The translations under genes and the position numbers were made by a program. Under the pieces are notes generated by a model. That model did no database searches and had not been told where the DNA came from. It saw nothing but the letters and a program-made list of their open reading frames with translations. DNA of 7,667 nt from JBOHUC01 sp050733935 (GTDB taxonomy: Bacteria; Eisenbacteria; RBG-16-71-46; DASYSL01), in contig JBOHUC010000168.1 of assembly GCA_050733935.1 (NCBI GenBank), forward strand, positions 1 through 7,667, read 5' to 3'. Of this stretch, positions 1 to 6,176 are shown one piece after another. Within the stretch, counting starts at the first letter, position 1; the number at the start of each line of letters is the position of its first letter.

Positions 1-506
1 TCCTGGACGAGCCCACGCTCGGGCTCGACGTGGATTCGGCGCGCAAGCTGCGCGTGTTTCTCAGGGAGTGGATGGCCGAGCGTCCCGGCGCCCGGACGAT
101 CGTCCTCACCACGCACTACATGGCCGAGGCCGACGAGCTGTGCGACCGGATCGCGATCATCGACCACGGGAAGATCCTCGCGACCGATACGCCGAGCGGG
201 CTTCGGGCGCTCGTCTCGGCCGATCGAAGGGTCGTGATCGAGCTCGACGCCGGGAGCCGGTTCGATGCGCTCGCCCATCTGCCGGGAGTGCGCGTGCTCC
301 GGGTCACGCCGCCGTCGGAGCGCGGGACGATCGCGGTCCATCTCGGTGTTTCGGAGGCGGGTTCGATGCGTCAGGTGCTCGATTCGCTCGCGGTCGAGGG
401 AAACGCCGTGCACAACCTCTCGACCCACGATCCGTCGCTCGAGGACGTGTTCGTCGCGATCGTCGGGCGCGGCATCGAGGAACCGGAGAGGACGGAGGGC
501 GCATGA
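1..506 (+). CDS. ABC transporter ATP-binding protein, C-terminal part (5' end outside window)
   Basis: This is the nucleotide-binding subunit of an ABC exporter, which hydrolyses ATP on the cytoplasmic side. Only the last 167 codons are present, read from base 3, so the Walker A and LSGGQ signature lie upstream of the window. Visible are the end of Walker B and the D-loop (LDEPTLGLD, bases 3-29) and the H-loop in TTHYMAEADELCDRI (bases 108-152). A C-terminal extension ends with PSLEDVFV, as in DrrA/NodI-type and YadG-like ATPases that pair with ABC-2 permeases. The stop codon overlaps the next gene's start as ATGA (503-506), which implies translational coupling and a shared operon. The apparent GTG start at base 30 is only an in-frame valine inside the D-loop region. 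The family assignment is firm, but the substrate is unknown. Confidence 0.95.
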   Translation, partial: LDEPTLGLDVDSARKLRVFLREWMAERPGARTIVLTTHYMAEADELCDRIAIIDHGKILATDTPSGLRALVSADRRVVIELDAGSRFDALAHLPGVRVLRVTPPSERGTIAVHLGVSEAGSMRQVLDSLAVEGNAVHNLSTHDPSLEDVFVAIVGRGIEEPERTEGA

Positions 507-1333
507 CCCGCGGACGCTTCGAACCGCTCGTCACGAACCTCCGGGCGGCCTGGGCGCGCGCGTACGTGCGCATCTTCGCGGCCTCGCGCGAGCCGTCGTG
601 GATGCTCTCGGAGTCGATCCTGCCGGTGCTCGGGATGTTCGCGTACGTGTTCGTCTATCGGGCGCTCGGAGCGCCCAAGGAGTTCGAGTCGTTCGTCGTT
701 CTGGGCGGCGTGATGATGGCGTACTGGCTCGCGGTCCTCTGGTCCATGGCGTCCCAGTTCTACTGGGAGAAGCAGGAGGGGAACCTCGAGCTCTACATGG
801 TCGCGCCCTGCTCACGGATCGCGATCCTGTTCGGCATGGCCCTGGGCGGCATCGTCATGACCTCGATGCGCGCGGGGCTCGCGTTCGCGCTCGGGCTGTG
901 GGTCTTCAAGGTGCCGTTCGCCCCGACCGATCCGTGGCTTGCGTTCGCGGTCTTCGCGCTCACGCTGGGCTCGCTCTACGCGCTCGGAATGTGCCTCGCG
1001 TCGCTGTTCCTTCTGTACGGGCGCGAGGTGTGGCATCTCGCGAACGCGCTCCAGGAGCCGGTCTATCTCGCGAACGGGCTCTACTTCCCGCTCCGGGCGC
1101 TCGGGCCCTGGGTCTGGGTCGCGATCTCGACGCTTCCGCTCGCGCTCGGCCTCGACGCGATGCGGCAGATCCTGCTCGGACCCACGGCCGCGCGCGGGCT
1201 CCTGCCCGTGAGCACGGAGGCGCTGCTTCTCGTTGTGTCGTTCGTGATCTATCTGCCGGCCGCGGTCCTCATGATGCGGTGGCTCGAAAACGAGGGAAAG
1301 AAGAAGGGGACGCTGGTGCTCCGGCACCAGTAG
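503..1333 (+). CDS. ABC-2 type transporter permease (first of two)
   Basis: This 276-residue integral membrane protein forms part of the export channel driven by the upstream ATPase. The start ATG overlaps the ATPase stop, with GGAGG at 494-498 four bases upstream. Hydrophobic segments lie at about residues 36-56, 63-84, 105-135, 144-172, 190-217 and 238-258, giving about six helices as expected for ABC-2 permeases. Family features are the EGNLELYMVAP loop (92-102) after the second helix and the PVYLANGLYFPL...P...GLDAMRQILLG stretch (about 186-226). A basic tail, including EGKKKG, follows the last helix. Its sequence differs clearly from the next permease, so the channel is probably a heterodimer. 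Exported substrates in this family include drugs, polysaccharides and lipids, and nothing here decides among them. Confidence 0.93.
   Translation: MTRGRFEPLVTNLRAAWARAYVRIFAASREPSWMLSESILPVLGMFAYVFVYRALGAPKEFESFVVLGGVMMAYWLAVLWSMASQFYWEKQEGNLELYMVAPCSRIAILFGMALGGIVMTSMRAGLAFALGLWVFKVPFAPTDPWLAFAVFALTLGSLYALGMCLASLFLLYGREVWHLANALQEPVYLANGLYFPLRALGPWVWVAISTLPLALGLDAMRQILLGPTAARGLLPVSTEALLLVVSFVIYLPAAVLMMRWLENEGKKKGTLVLRHQ
1313..1330 (+). other. Perfect 7-bp hairpin just before the first permease stop codon
   Basis: CTGGTGC (1313-1319) pairs exactly with GCACCAG (1324-1330) around a four-base loop TCCG. It sits immediately before the TAG stop at 1331-1333 and 20 bases before the next permease start. 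No run of T follows, so it is not a standard intrinsic terminator. It could be an RNA-processing or stabilising element between two operon genes, or a coincidence of coding for the last residues VLRHQ. Confidence 0.4.
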
Positions 1334-1350
1334 ATCCCGGAGTCGACGGC

Positions 1351-2205
1351 ATGGCACGAACTCTCAAAGAAAGGCTGCGCCCGCTCCGCGCTTCGGCGTG
1401 GCTCGGCTTTCAGATCGAGTCGAACTGGTCGGATCCGATCGTGTTCGCCGTCTACGCGCTCGCGAAGCCGGTCGCGACCGCGCTCATCCTCCTCGTCATG
1501 TACCAGGTCGTGGTGGGAGGGCCGCTCGCGGATCCGCGCTTCGTCGCGCTCTACGTCGGGAACGCGCTCTACATCTACGTGATCCTGCTCCTCGTCGGTC
1601 TCTCGTGGGCGGTGTTCGAGGACCGCGAGCAGTACAAGATGCTCAAGTACGTGGCGGCCACGCCGGTCGGGCTCGTGCCCTATCTCCTCGGGCGCTCGTT
1701 CACGAAGTGGGTGCTCGCGACCGCTTCCGCCCTGGTCGTGCTCGTGTTCGGCGTCACGGTGCTCGGCATGCGACTCTCGGTGACGCCGGCGAGTGCTCTG
1801 GGCGGGCTCGTTGCGCTGGCACTCGGATCGGTCGGCATCGTGGCCGTGGGACTCGTGCTCTCGGGGCTTGCGCTCGTGTTCGCGCGTCAGAGCATGATGA
1901 TGAACGAGGGCGTGGCCGCCGTGCTCTATCTCTTCTGCGGAGTCGTGTTCCCGCCCGATCTCCTGCCCGGCGTGCTGCGCGCGGTCGCATTCTCGCTTCC
2001 GATCACGTACTGGATGGAGGCCTCACGGCGCGCTCTCGGCGCTCCCGGGTTCTCGGCGATCATGAGCCGCTGGTCGGCGCTCGAGCTTTCGGCTTTGTTC
2101 CTCGCGGTCACGCTCGTGTGGGTCGCGCTCGGGCTCTTCCTTTTCCGGAGGCTCGAGGAGCGCGCGCGCCGGCAGGGCCTTCTGGACATCACGACGGCGT
2201 GGTAG
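1351..2205 (+). CDS. ABC-2 type transporter permease (second of two)
   Basis: This 284-residue membrane protein is probably the second half of the export channel. The ATG at 1351 is preceded by GGAG (1339-1342) at an 8-base spacing and lies 17 bases after the previous stop, so it belongs to the same operon. Hydrophobic helices fall at about residues 29-54, 66-88, 119-138, 148-176, 188-217 and 244-264. ABC-2 features are the cytoplasmic EDREQYKMLKYVAATPV loop (90-106) and the CGVVFPPDLLP...LPITYWMEASRRALG stretch (196-230). A charged tail rich in Arg and Glu follows the last helix. The closeness to the ATPase and first permease supports a single three-component exporter. Substrate unknown. Confidence 0.93.
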   Translation: MARTLKERLRPLRASAWLGFQIESNWSDPIVFAVYALAKPVATALILLVMYQVVVGGPLADPRFVALYVGNALYIYVILLLVGLSWAVFEDREQYKMLKYVAATPVGLVPYLLGRSFTKWVLATASALVVLVFGVTVLGMRLSVTPASALGGLVALALGSVGIVAVGLVLSGLALVFARQSMMMNEGVAAVLYLFCGVVFPPDLLPGVLRAVAFSLPITYWMEASRRALGAPGFSAIMSRWSALELSALFLAVTLVWVALGLFLFRRLEERARRQGLLDITTAW

Positions 2206-2208
2206 ACT
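2180..2208 (+). promoter_or_regulatory. Possible sigma70-like promoter for the propeller protein gene
   Basis: The -10 candidate TAGACT (2203-2208) is preceded by TGG, an extended -10 pattern. It overlaps the TAG stop of the second permease. The best-spaced -35, TTCTGG (2180-2185, 17-base spacing), is poor. The octamer TAGACTCT recurs at the better-formed promoter of the lipoprotein gene (4901-4908), which is the main support. The start of transcription would be near 2215, leaving a leader of about 70 bases. Confidence 0.35.
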
Positions 2209-2241
2209 CTTTCGCGCGCTGAAACTCCACGGTACTTCCCG

Positions 2242-2278
2242 CCCGCCTGCGGGTGACCGGTCGCAGTGCATCTTGCAC
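2242..2278 (+). other. Short inverted repeats in the leader of the propeller protein gene
   Basis: Three small dyads occur in 37 bases: CCCGC/GCGGG at 2242-2253, the 8-base palindrome GACCGGTC at 2255-2262, and GTGCA-TCT-TGCAC at 2266-2278. They lie between the permease stop and the ATG at 2287. The third encloses an alternative in-frame GTG start at 2266. They could fold in the RNA leader and affect translation or end read-through from the ABC operon. No T-run is present, and small dyads are common in GC-rich DNA. Confidence 0.3.
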
Positions 2279-2286
2279 GGGCACCC

Positions 2287-3744
2287 ATGAGCCGACTGAA
2301 GTTCCTGATCCGCCGTCGTTTGCGCGTCGCCCGCAAGGCCGCGCTCCTCCCCCTGACCGCGTTCCTCGTCCTGGCGTCGCTCCTGGTCCCGATCGTTCCG
2401 ATCGCGGGCCGCGGGGATTCACACGCCGCTCCGGCGCTCGTCCACCAAAAAGTGAGCCTCGGGCCCGACGCCCGGCAGGCCTCGATCGCGGTCGAGTCGG
2501 GCGGCCGGGTCTGGATCGCGTACCTCAATCTGCGCGAGGCGGGTGTGCTCGAGGTGCTGCGGCGCGAGACGAGCGGTGCCTGGCAGATGGACTCGGTCCA
2601 GGCGGTGAATCCGGGGGCGGGCGCGCCGTCGCTCGTCCTCTCCGCGAGCGGCTCGCCCAACATTGCGTACTCGACGTGCTGCGCGAACGAGATCGGCCTC
2701 GTGACGCGGAGCGGTAGCAACTGGTCGATCGAGTTTCCGGTCGCGAACGCTACGCATCTCTTCGGTCGCTTTCCCTCGCTCGCGCTGAGCGGCGGGGAGC
2801 CTCGCATTCTGTACGGGGAAGGGCTCACGGTCGTGCTCGCGACCAAGTCGGGGACGGCGTGGAGCAAGGAGACCGTGAATCCCGGAAACGGCGCGCACCT
2901 GCCGTTCTCGCCCCGGCTCCGCTACGGCGGGGACGGTTCGCGTCACGCGCTCTTCCTGCTCAACCATCCGACGCTCGGAGGGACTCTGCGTCATGCGACC
3001 GGAACGCCGTGGGTCACCGACTCGCTGCGGAGCGTCGAATCGCAGGGGAGCTTCGATCTCGTGCTCGATGCCGCGAACAAACCGAACATCGCCTACGTCG
3101 GGAGGATTCCCGGCGGCGTGTGGTACGCGAAGAAGGATCCGGGCTGGACGTACGAGGTCGTGGATTCGTTCGGCACGGGCGCGCTCTCACTCGCGCTCGG
3201 ACCGGGCGGCGTGCCCCACATCGTCTACCGGAAAAACGGCGCGCTCTGGCTCGGCACGAAGAGCGGGGGAGGGTGGACGCGCGAGCCGCTCACGACCCCC
3301 GGTCCCCTCGAGTTCCATCACGAACCCGATTTCATGTTCGACGGGGCGGGAAAGATGCACCTCGTCTACAGCGAAGAGCAGATCACGGGGGAGTGGCACC
3401 TGGTCTACGCGGGCGAAGGCGGTTTCGTGTCGGCCGATCCGCCGGCACTCCCGCCCGCGGCGGGAGCGGGGATGACGCCCGCGATTGCACTCGGGGCGCC
3501 ATGGCCCAATCCGTCGCGCGGAGCGCTCACCCTGAGGCTCGTCCTCACGCGCGAGGAATCGGTGGGCTTCGAGATCTACGATCCGGCGGGCCGGCGCGTC
3601 GCCGAGCGGGCGGAACAGACGCTTCCGGCGGGGGAGCACGTCATCCCGTGGAGCGCGGACGGGCTTACGCCCGGTCTCTATTTCGTGCGCGCGCGCGGCA
3701 CATCGGGCGCGCATGCCGCGCGCCCGTTCGTGATCGTGCGATAG
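2287..3744 (+). CDS. Exported seven-repeat beta-propeller protein with C-terminal FlgD-Ig/type IX-like sorting domain
   Basis: This 485-residue protein has three parts. Residues 1 to about 45 are a basic segment followed by a strong hydrophobic stretch (about 19-40) ending near AGRGDSHA, consistent with a signal peptide. Residues 65-363 carry seven repeats starting near 65, 115, 164, 210, 257, 301 and 348, a spacing of 44-50. Each has the form S/D-L-A/V-L, then G-x-P-x-I-x-Y, and a following strand with a G-x-x-W turn. This pattern suggests a seven-bladed beta-propeller. Residues 399-485 form a FlgD-Ig-like sorting domain: PNPSRG at 407-412, then FEIYDPAGRRV, LPAGEHVIPW and LTPGLYFVRA. Such domains direct outer-membrane export and surface attachment in FCB bacteria. 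No catalytic residues were recognised, so binding or adhesion is the best guess. A GTG at 2266 with GGTGA nine bases upstream would add seven residues. The chosen ATG gives a normal signal peptide but has no clear ribosome site. Confidence 0.85.
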   Translation: MSRLKFLIRRRLRVARKAALLPLTAFLVLASLLVPIVPIAGRGDSHAAPALVHQKVSLGPDARQASIAVESGGRVWIAYLNLREAGVLEVLRRETSGAWQMDSVQAVNPGAGAPSLVLSASGSPNIAYSTCCANEIGLVTRSGSNWSIEFPVANATHLFGRFPSLALSGGEPRILYGEGLTVVLATKSGTAWSKETVNPGNGAHLPFSPRLRYGGDGSRHALFLLNHPTLGGTLRHATGTPWVTDSLRSVESQGSFDLVLDAANKPNIAYVGRIPGGVWYAKKDPGWTYEVVDSFGTGALSLALGPGGVPHIVYRKNGALWLGTKSGGGWTREPLTTPGPLEFHHEPDFMFDGAGKMHLVYSEEQITGEWHLVYAGEGGFVSADPPALPPAAGAGMTPAIALGAPWPNPSRGALTLRLVLTREESVGFEIYDPAGRRVAERAEQTLPAGEHVIPWSADGLTPGLYFVRARGTSGAHAARPFVIVR

Positions 3745-3751
3745 GGATGGC

Positions 3752-4789
3752 TCAGACGAACGCTTCCTCGTAGAGCTTGACCGCGGCCTCGACCTGGGCG
3801 AGCTCCACGAACTCGTCCGTGACGTGGCAGTGCTGGGGCAGCCCCGGACCGAGCACGAGGAACGCGGCTCCGGTCGGCGCGAAGCACGCGGCCTCGGTCG
3901 CGAAGTCGCAGTGGCCGAATGGCCGGCGCGTGAGTGCTTTGAGCCGCCGGGCGACGGGCCCCGGCTTCGAGTGCACCGCCTTGAGCCGGTGCACGGGCTC
4001 GAGCCGGTACGGCACTCCCGCACGCTTGAGGGCCGCTTCGATGCGCGCGCGCGCTTTTGCCTCCGTGAGCTTCGGCGAGTAGCGCACATCGAGCGACAGC
4101 ACGCAGCGGTCGGCAACCACGTTCATTGCCACTCCGCCTTCGATCACATCCGGGCTCGCTGTCAAAGTCGTCGCGCGGCGCGGCGTCGATCCGGCGAACG
4201 GCCGGAGGGCCGCGAGCAGACGCCCCATGCGTCCGATCGCGTTCTCACCGGCCCAAGGCATCGACGCGTGCGCGCTCGCGCCCTCGGTCGTGACTGAGAG
4301 CTGGAGCACGCCCTTCTGTCCAAGGCACGGACGAAGGGACGTCGGTTCTGCGACGATCACGAACTCGGTCTCCGAGAGGAGTCCGTTCCGCACCGCCGCT
4401 TCGGCCCCGCCCATCTGCGTCTCCTCGTCGGTCGTGTACAGGATCCCGAAGTCCCCGCGCGCGGCCAGTTTCTCCGCGGCCACGAGGATGGCCGCGCAGC
4501 CGGCCTTCATGTCGGTCGTCCCCCGCCCGTACATGCGGCCTCCGGTGACTCCGCCGGTTTGCGACTTCCACGTCCCGGAGCGCGGCACCGTGTCGAGGTG
4601 CCCGGAGAAGAGGAGCCGGGGCCGACCCCAGTGCAGGAGCACCGCCGGGCGGTCGCCGTTCGGGACATGGGTGGCCCGGGCCCCGAGCTCGCGCCCGCGC
4701 TCGATCACGTAGCGGAGGATGGGAGCGGGATCGTCTGCTTCGGTGGAGGGAAGCAGGACGAGCTCTTTCAGGACCTCGCGGACGCGCAT
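3752..4789 (-). CDS. M20-family zinc amidohydrolase/peptidase (ArgE/DapE/LysK-like)
   Basis: This 345-residue cytoplasmic enzyme belongs to the M20 co-catalytic metallopeptidase family, which hydrolyses N-acyl amino acids or small peptides. The active site looks complete: H64 and D66 in GHLDTVP, bridging D93 in GRGTTDMKAG, catalytic E122 and zinc ligand E123 in TTDEET, E148 in VAEPT, and H322 in HCHVTDE. The dimerisation domain (about 165-275) carries ASAHASMP, whose H174 reaches the partner active site in relatives. Length is slightly below the usual 370-400 residues. The ATG at 4789 is chosen because GGGAG (complement of 4796-4800) lies six bases upstream and the protein begins normally there. 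The open frame upstream to 5077 has no homologous look. It could serve arginine, lysine or diaminopimelate synthesis, or peptide scavenging, and the lone context does not decide. It is convergent with the propeller gene. Confidence 0.92.
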   Translation of the reverse strand: MRVREVLKELVLLPSTEADDPAPILRYVIERGRELGARATHVPNGDRPAVLLHWGRPRLLFSGHLDTVPRSGTWKSQTGGVTGGRMYGRGTTDMKAGCAAILVAAEKLAARGDFGILYTTDEETQMGGAEAAVRNGLLSETEFVIVAEPTSLRPCLGQKGVLQLSVTTEGASAHASMPWAGENAIGRMGRLLAALRPFAGSTPRRATTLTASPDVIEGGVAMNVVADRCVLSLDVRYSPKLTEAKARARIEAALKRAGVPYRLEPVHRLKAVHSKPGPVARRLKALTRRPFGHCDFATEAACFAPTGAAFLVLGPGLPQHCHVTDEFVELAQVEAAVKLYEEAFV

Positions 4790-4823
4790 CGGGATCTCCC
4801 AAGTGATGAACCATGAGTGTTTT

Positions 4824-4855
4824 GGACAGGGCCCTTCGGACCGGGGTCGAAGTCC
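4824..4855. other. Imperfect inverted repeat in the divergent intergenic region
   Basis: CTTCG (4834-4838) and CGAAG (4848-4852) form an inverted repeat, extendable by ACC/GGT with one unpaired G. It overlaps the palindrome AGGGCCCT (4828-4835), and outer GGA/TCC bases can also pair. It lies 35-66 bases upstream of the M20 gene start, so it would fall in that gene's leader or control region. A regulator site or RNA hairpin are both possible. I found no convincing promoter for the M20 gene here. Confidence 0.25.
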
Positions 4856-4876
4856 TGAAAACATCCTTTCCGGCCG

Positions 4877-4906
4877 TTGTCCCGTGTCCCGGGCGCTTGT
4901 TAGACT
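4877..4906 (+). promoter_or_regulatory. Sigma70-like promoter of the small lipoprotein gene
   Basis: The -35 candidate TTGTCC (4877-4882) is separated by 18 bases from the -10 candidate TAGACT (4901-4906). TGT directly precedes the -10, matching the extended -10 pattern TGn. Transcription would begin near 4913, giving a leader of about 20 bases that contains the strong ribosome site GGGGAGG (4921-4927). The region is locally less GC-rich than its surroundings, which supports the call. Confidence 0.6.
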
Positions 4907-4933
4907 CTCTCCAGGTCTCCGGGGAGGAAAATC

Positions 4934-5371
4934 GTGAAGCGTTTGACCGCCGTCATTGCCGGCCTGGCCCTTGGGGTCACGACCGGCTGTTCCAGCATGG
5001 TGCAGGTTCCGCGAGCGGAGTTCGCCGCCGAATCGAACCGGAAGAACATCCTCGTGCGCACGCAGGCCGGGGAGCAATTCGCGTTCGACCAGGCGTCGTT
5101 CAGCGCCGATTCACTGGTGGGTGTCGGCTACCAGCAACGGACCGTGATTCTCGCCGACGGCCAGCCCAGTGTCGAGGAGGTCGCGACCCGGGTGAGCGTT
5201 TCGCTCGACCAGGTCACCACCCTCTCCGAAAAACGCCGCGACTGGGGCCGCACCGCGAAGTGGGGGCTCGGGATCGCCGCCGCCGGTGCGTTCGTGGCCG
5301 CTGTCGGCCTCAGCAAGCCGGAGGACGACGGGGCCGAGCCGGGAGGCGGAAAGGGTCCTCCCGAGCTCTAG
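4934..5371 (+). CDS. Small putative lipoprotein with C-terminal hydrophobic segment, function unknown
   Basis: This 145-residue protein starts with GTG, supported by GGAGG (4923-4927) six bases upstream. Residues 1-18 form a short lipoprotein signal (MKR, then LTAVIAGLALGV) ending in TTGC, with Cys19 as the likely lipidated residue. Thr at -3 is looser than the standard L/V/I. Residues 37-99 look beta-rich, with alternating strands (NILVRT, EQFAFD, RTVILADG, RVSVSLDQVTTL). This resembles small lipoproteins in which a short barrel domain precedes a GRTA-type helix, but I cannot name a family. A second hydrophobic segment follows at 107-126, then an acidic and Gly/Pro-rich tail. An N-terminal lipid anchor plus a C-terminal membrane-type helix is an unusual topology. 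The next gene starts 109 bases later without an obvious promoter and may be co-transcribed. Confidence 0.82.
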   Translation: MKRLTAVIAGLALGVTTGCSSMVQVPRAEFAAESNRKNILVRTQAGEQFAFDQASFSADSLVGVGYQQRTVILADGQPSVEEVATRVSVSLDQVTTLSEKRRDWGRTAKWGLGIAAAGAFVAAVGLSKPEDDGAEPGGGKGPPEL

Positions 5372-5374
5372 AGC
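5340..5374 (+). terminator. Hairpin and palindrome spanning the lipoprotein stop codon, weak terminator candidate
   Basis: CGGGAGG (5340-5346) pairs with CCTCCCG (5357-5363) across a 10-base loop. The perfect 10-base palindrome GCTCTAGAGC (5365-5374) follows and contains the TAG stop. No T-run follows, so Rho-independent termination is doubtful. It could protect the 3' end of the message or allow partial termination before the HExxH gene. Confidence 0.25.
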
Positions 5375-5480
5375 AGAACCGTTCCGAAAAGACGCTGTCC
5401 AAAGAGTTGTCCGAATCCGGGACCGACGGTCGTCCGCATCCGTTCTCGCTGTTTCGTCCAGCCCGCCGGGAGATGGTCCC

Positions 5481-6098
5481 ATGAGCTCCGTGTCCGTCCA
5501 GTTCGAGCCGGCCGGCTTCGCCTATCGCGAGCCGGCCGGACGCGCTTTGCTCGAAGTCGTGCGCGGGCTCGGTCTCGCGCGTCGCATCACGTCGCTCACG
5601 GTCGCCGTCCGGCCGAATCTCCAGGGCGACGAGGGATTCGTCGCGTGGCGGGAGGTCCGCGGGCGCGCGATCGTGCGCATCGAGCTCGACCTCGGAAACT
5701 TCCTCACGGCGCGCGGCCGCCGCGCGCTCGCGCGCTCCGGACACACCGCGATCTCCGTCCCGCGCCGGCGCTACTCCGATTGCACGGCGCGGCGCACGTT
5801 CCTGCACGAGCTCTCGCACGTCGCGGACGCGCTCCGGCACGGCATCGATTCGAACGACGTGCCGCGCGGGCGCTGGGCTTCGTTCAACGAGGCCTGGAAC
5901 GTCTGGATCGACGGCCGTCTCGCCCGGCGCGGCACGCCGAGCCTCACGCGGAGCGAGCGCTGGACCGCGTTTCACGGCGAGTTCCGCCGCCGGGGACGCC
6001 GTCGCGCGTGGTTCGCGCGCATCTTCGATCGCCTCTGGCGCGCGGACCGGCTCTCGCAGCAGGACCTGCTCGACGCGGTGGACGTGCTCGTCGGTTGA
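5481..6098 (+). CDS. Compact HExxH protein, putative gluzincin-like zinc metalloprotease
   Basis: This 205-residue soluble protein has no signal peptide or membrane helix. The ATG at 5481 follows GGGAG (5468-5472) by 8 bases. A zinc-binding HELSH motif occupies residues 109-113 (H109, E110, H113). Twenty-four residues later comes NEAWNVWID, where E137 fits the third zinc ligand of gluzincins, whose second helix carries NExxSD in thermolysin. The N-terminal part (about 1-75) alternates beta strands and helix, as in the strand region before the zinc helix of small metalloproteases. The C-terminal part (about 150-205) is helical, with a very basic stretch (GEFRRRGRRRAWFAR). I do not recognise a named family. 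Protease activity is inferred from the motif pair; the substrate is unknown. It may share a transcript with the upstream lipoprotein gene. Confidence 0.8.
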   Translation: MSSVSVQFEPAGFAYREPAGRALLEVVRGLGLARRITSLTVAVRPNLQGDEGFVAWREVRGRAIVRIELDLGNFLTARGRRALARSGHTAISVPRRRYSDCTARRTFLHELSHVADALRHGIDSNDVPRGRWASFNEAWNVWIDGRLARRGTPSLTRSERWTAFHGEFRRRGRRRAWFARIFDRLWRADRLSQQDLLDAVDVLVG

Positions 6099-6140
6099 GT
6101 CGGTCCGGGCGCGGCGCGGTGCGGCGGGGCGCGCGGAACG

Positions 6141-6169
6141 TTGTCGTGGCGCCATGCCCGGCGTAGAGT
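6141..6169 (+). promoter_or_regulatory. Sigma70-like promoter of the tRNA nucleotidyltransferase-family gene
   Basis: TTGTCG (6141-6146) and TAGAGT (6164-6169) are separated by exactly 17 bases. They lie in the 101-base gap between the HExxH gene and the next gene. Transcription would start near 6176-6177, only about 23 bases before the main start codon and at or next to an ATG that opens an 8-codon ORF. Confidence 0.55.
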
Positions 6170-6176
6170 GCGCCCG

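Noticed and set aside
68..502. Upstream extension of the first permease frame into the ATPase gene
   Set aside because: The extension is Arg-rich and low in complexity, and it overlaps a clear ABC ATPase frame. The ATG at 503 with GGAGG begins the conserved protein.
265..1350. Upstream extension of the second permease frame across the first permease
   Set aside because: The translated extension is Arg-rich and unlike any membrane protein. The ATG at 1351 with GGAG gives a normal permease N-terminus.
2287..2420. Twin-arginine (Tat) signal in the propeller protein
   Set aside because: Arg-rich residues (RRRLRV) precede the hydrophobic stretch, but the S/T-RRxFLK pattern is not met and the core is very hydrophobic. 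A general secretory signal fits better.
4790..5077. N-terminal extension of the M20 protein by 96 residues
   Set aside because: It would run through the divergent promoter and into the lipoprotein gene, and it has no homology-like features. A good ribosome site supports the start at 4789.
5407..5435. Separate promoter for the HExxH gene (TTGTCC at 5407-5412)
   Set aside because: The -35 resembles the other promoters, but the correctly spaced hexamer is TCGTCC, which lacks any -10 character.
5286..5480. Longer start for the HExxH protein inside the lipoprotein gene
   Set aside because: The extension overlaps the lipoprotein coding region and is low in complexity. The ATG at 5481 has a well-spaced GGGAG.
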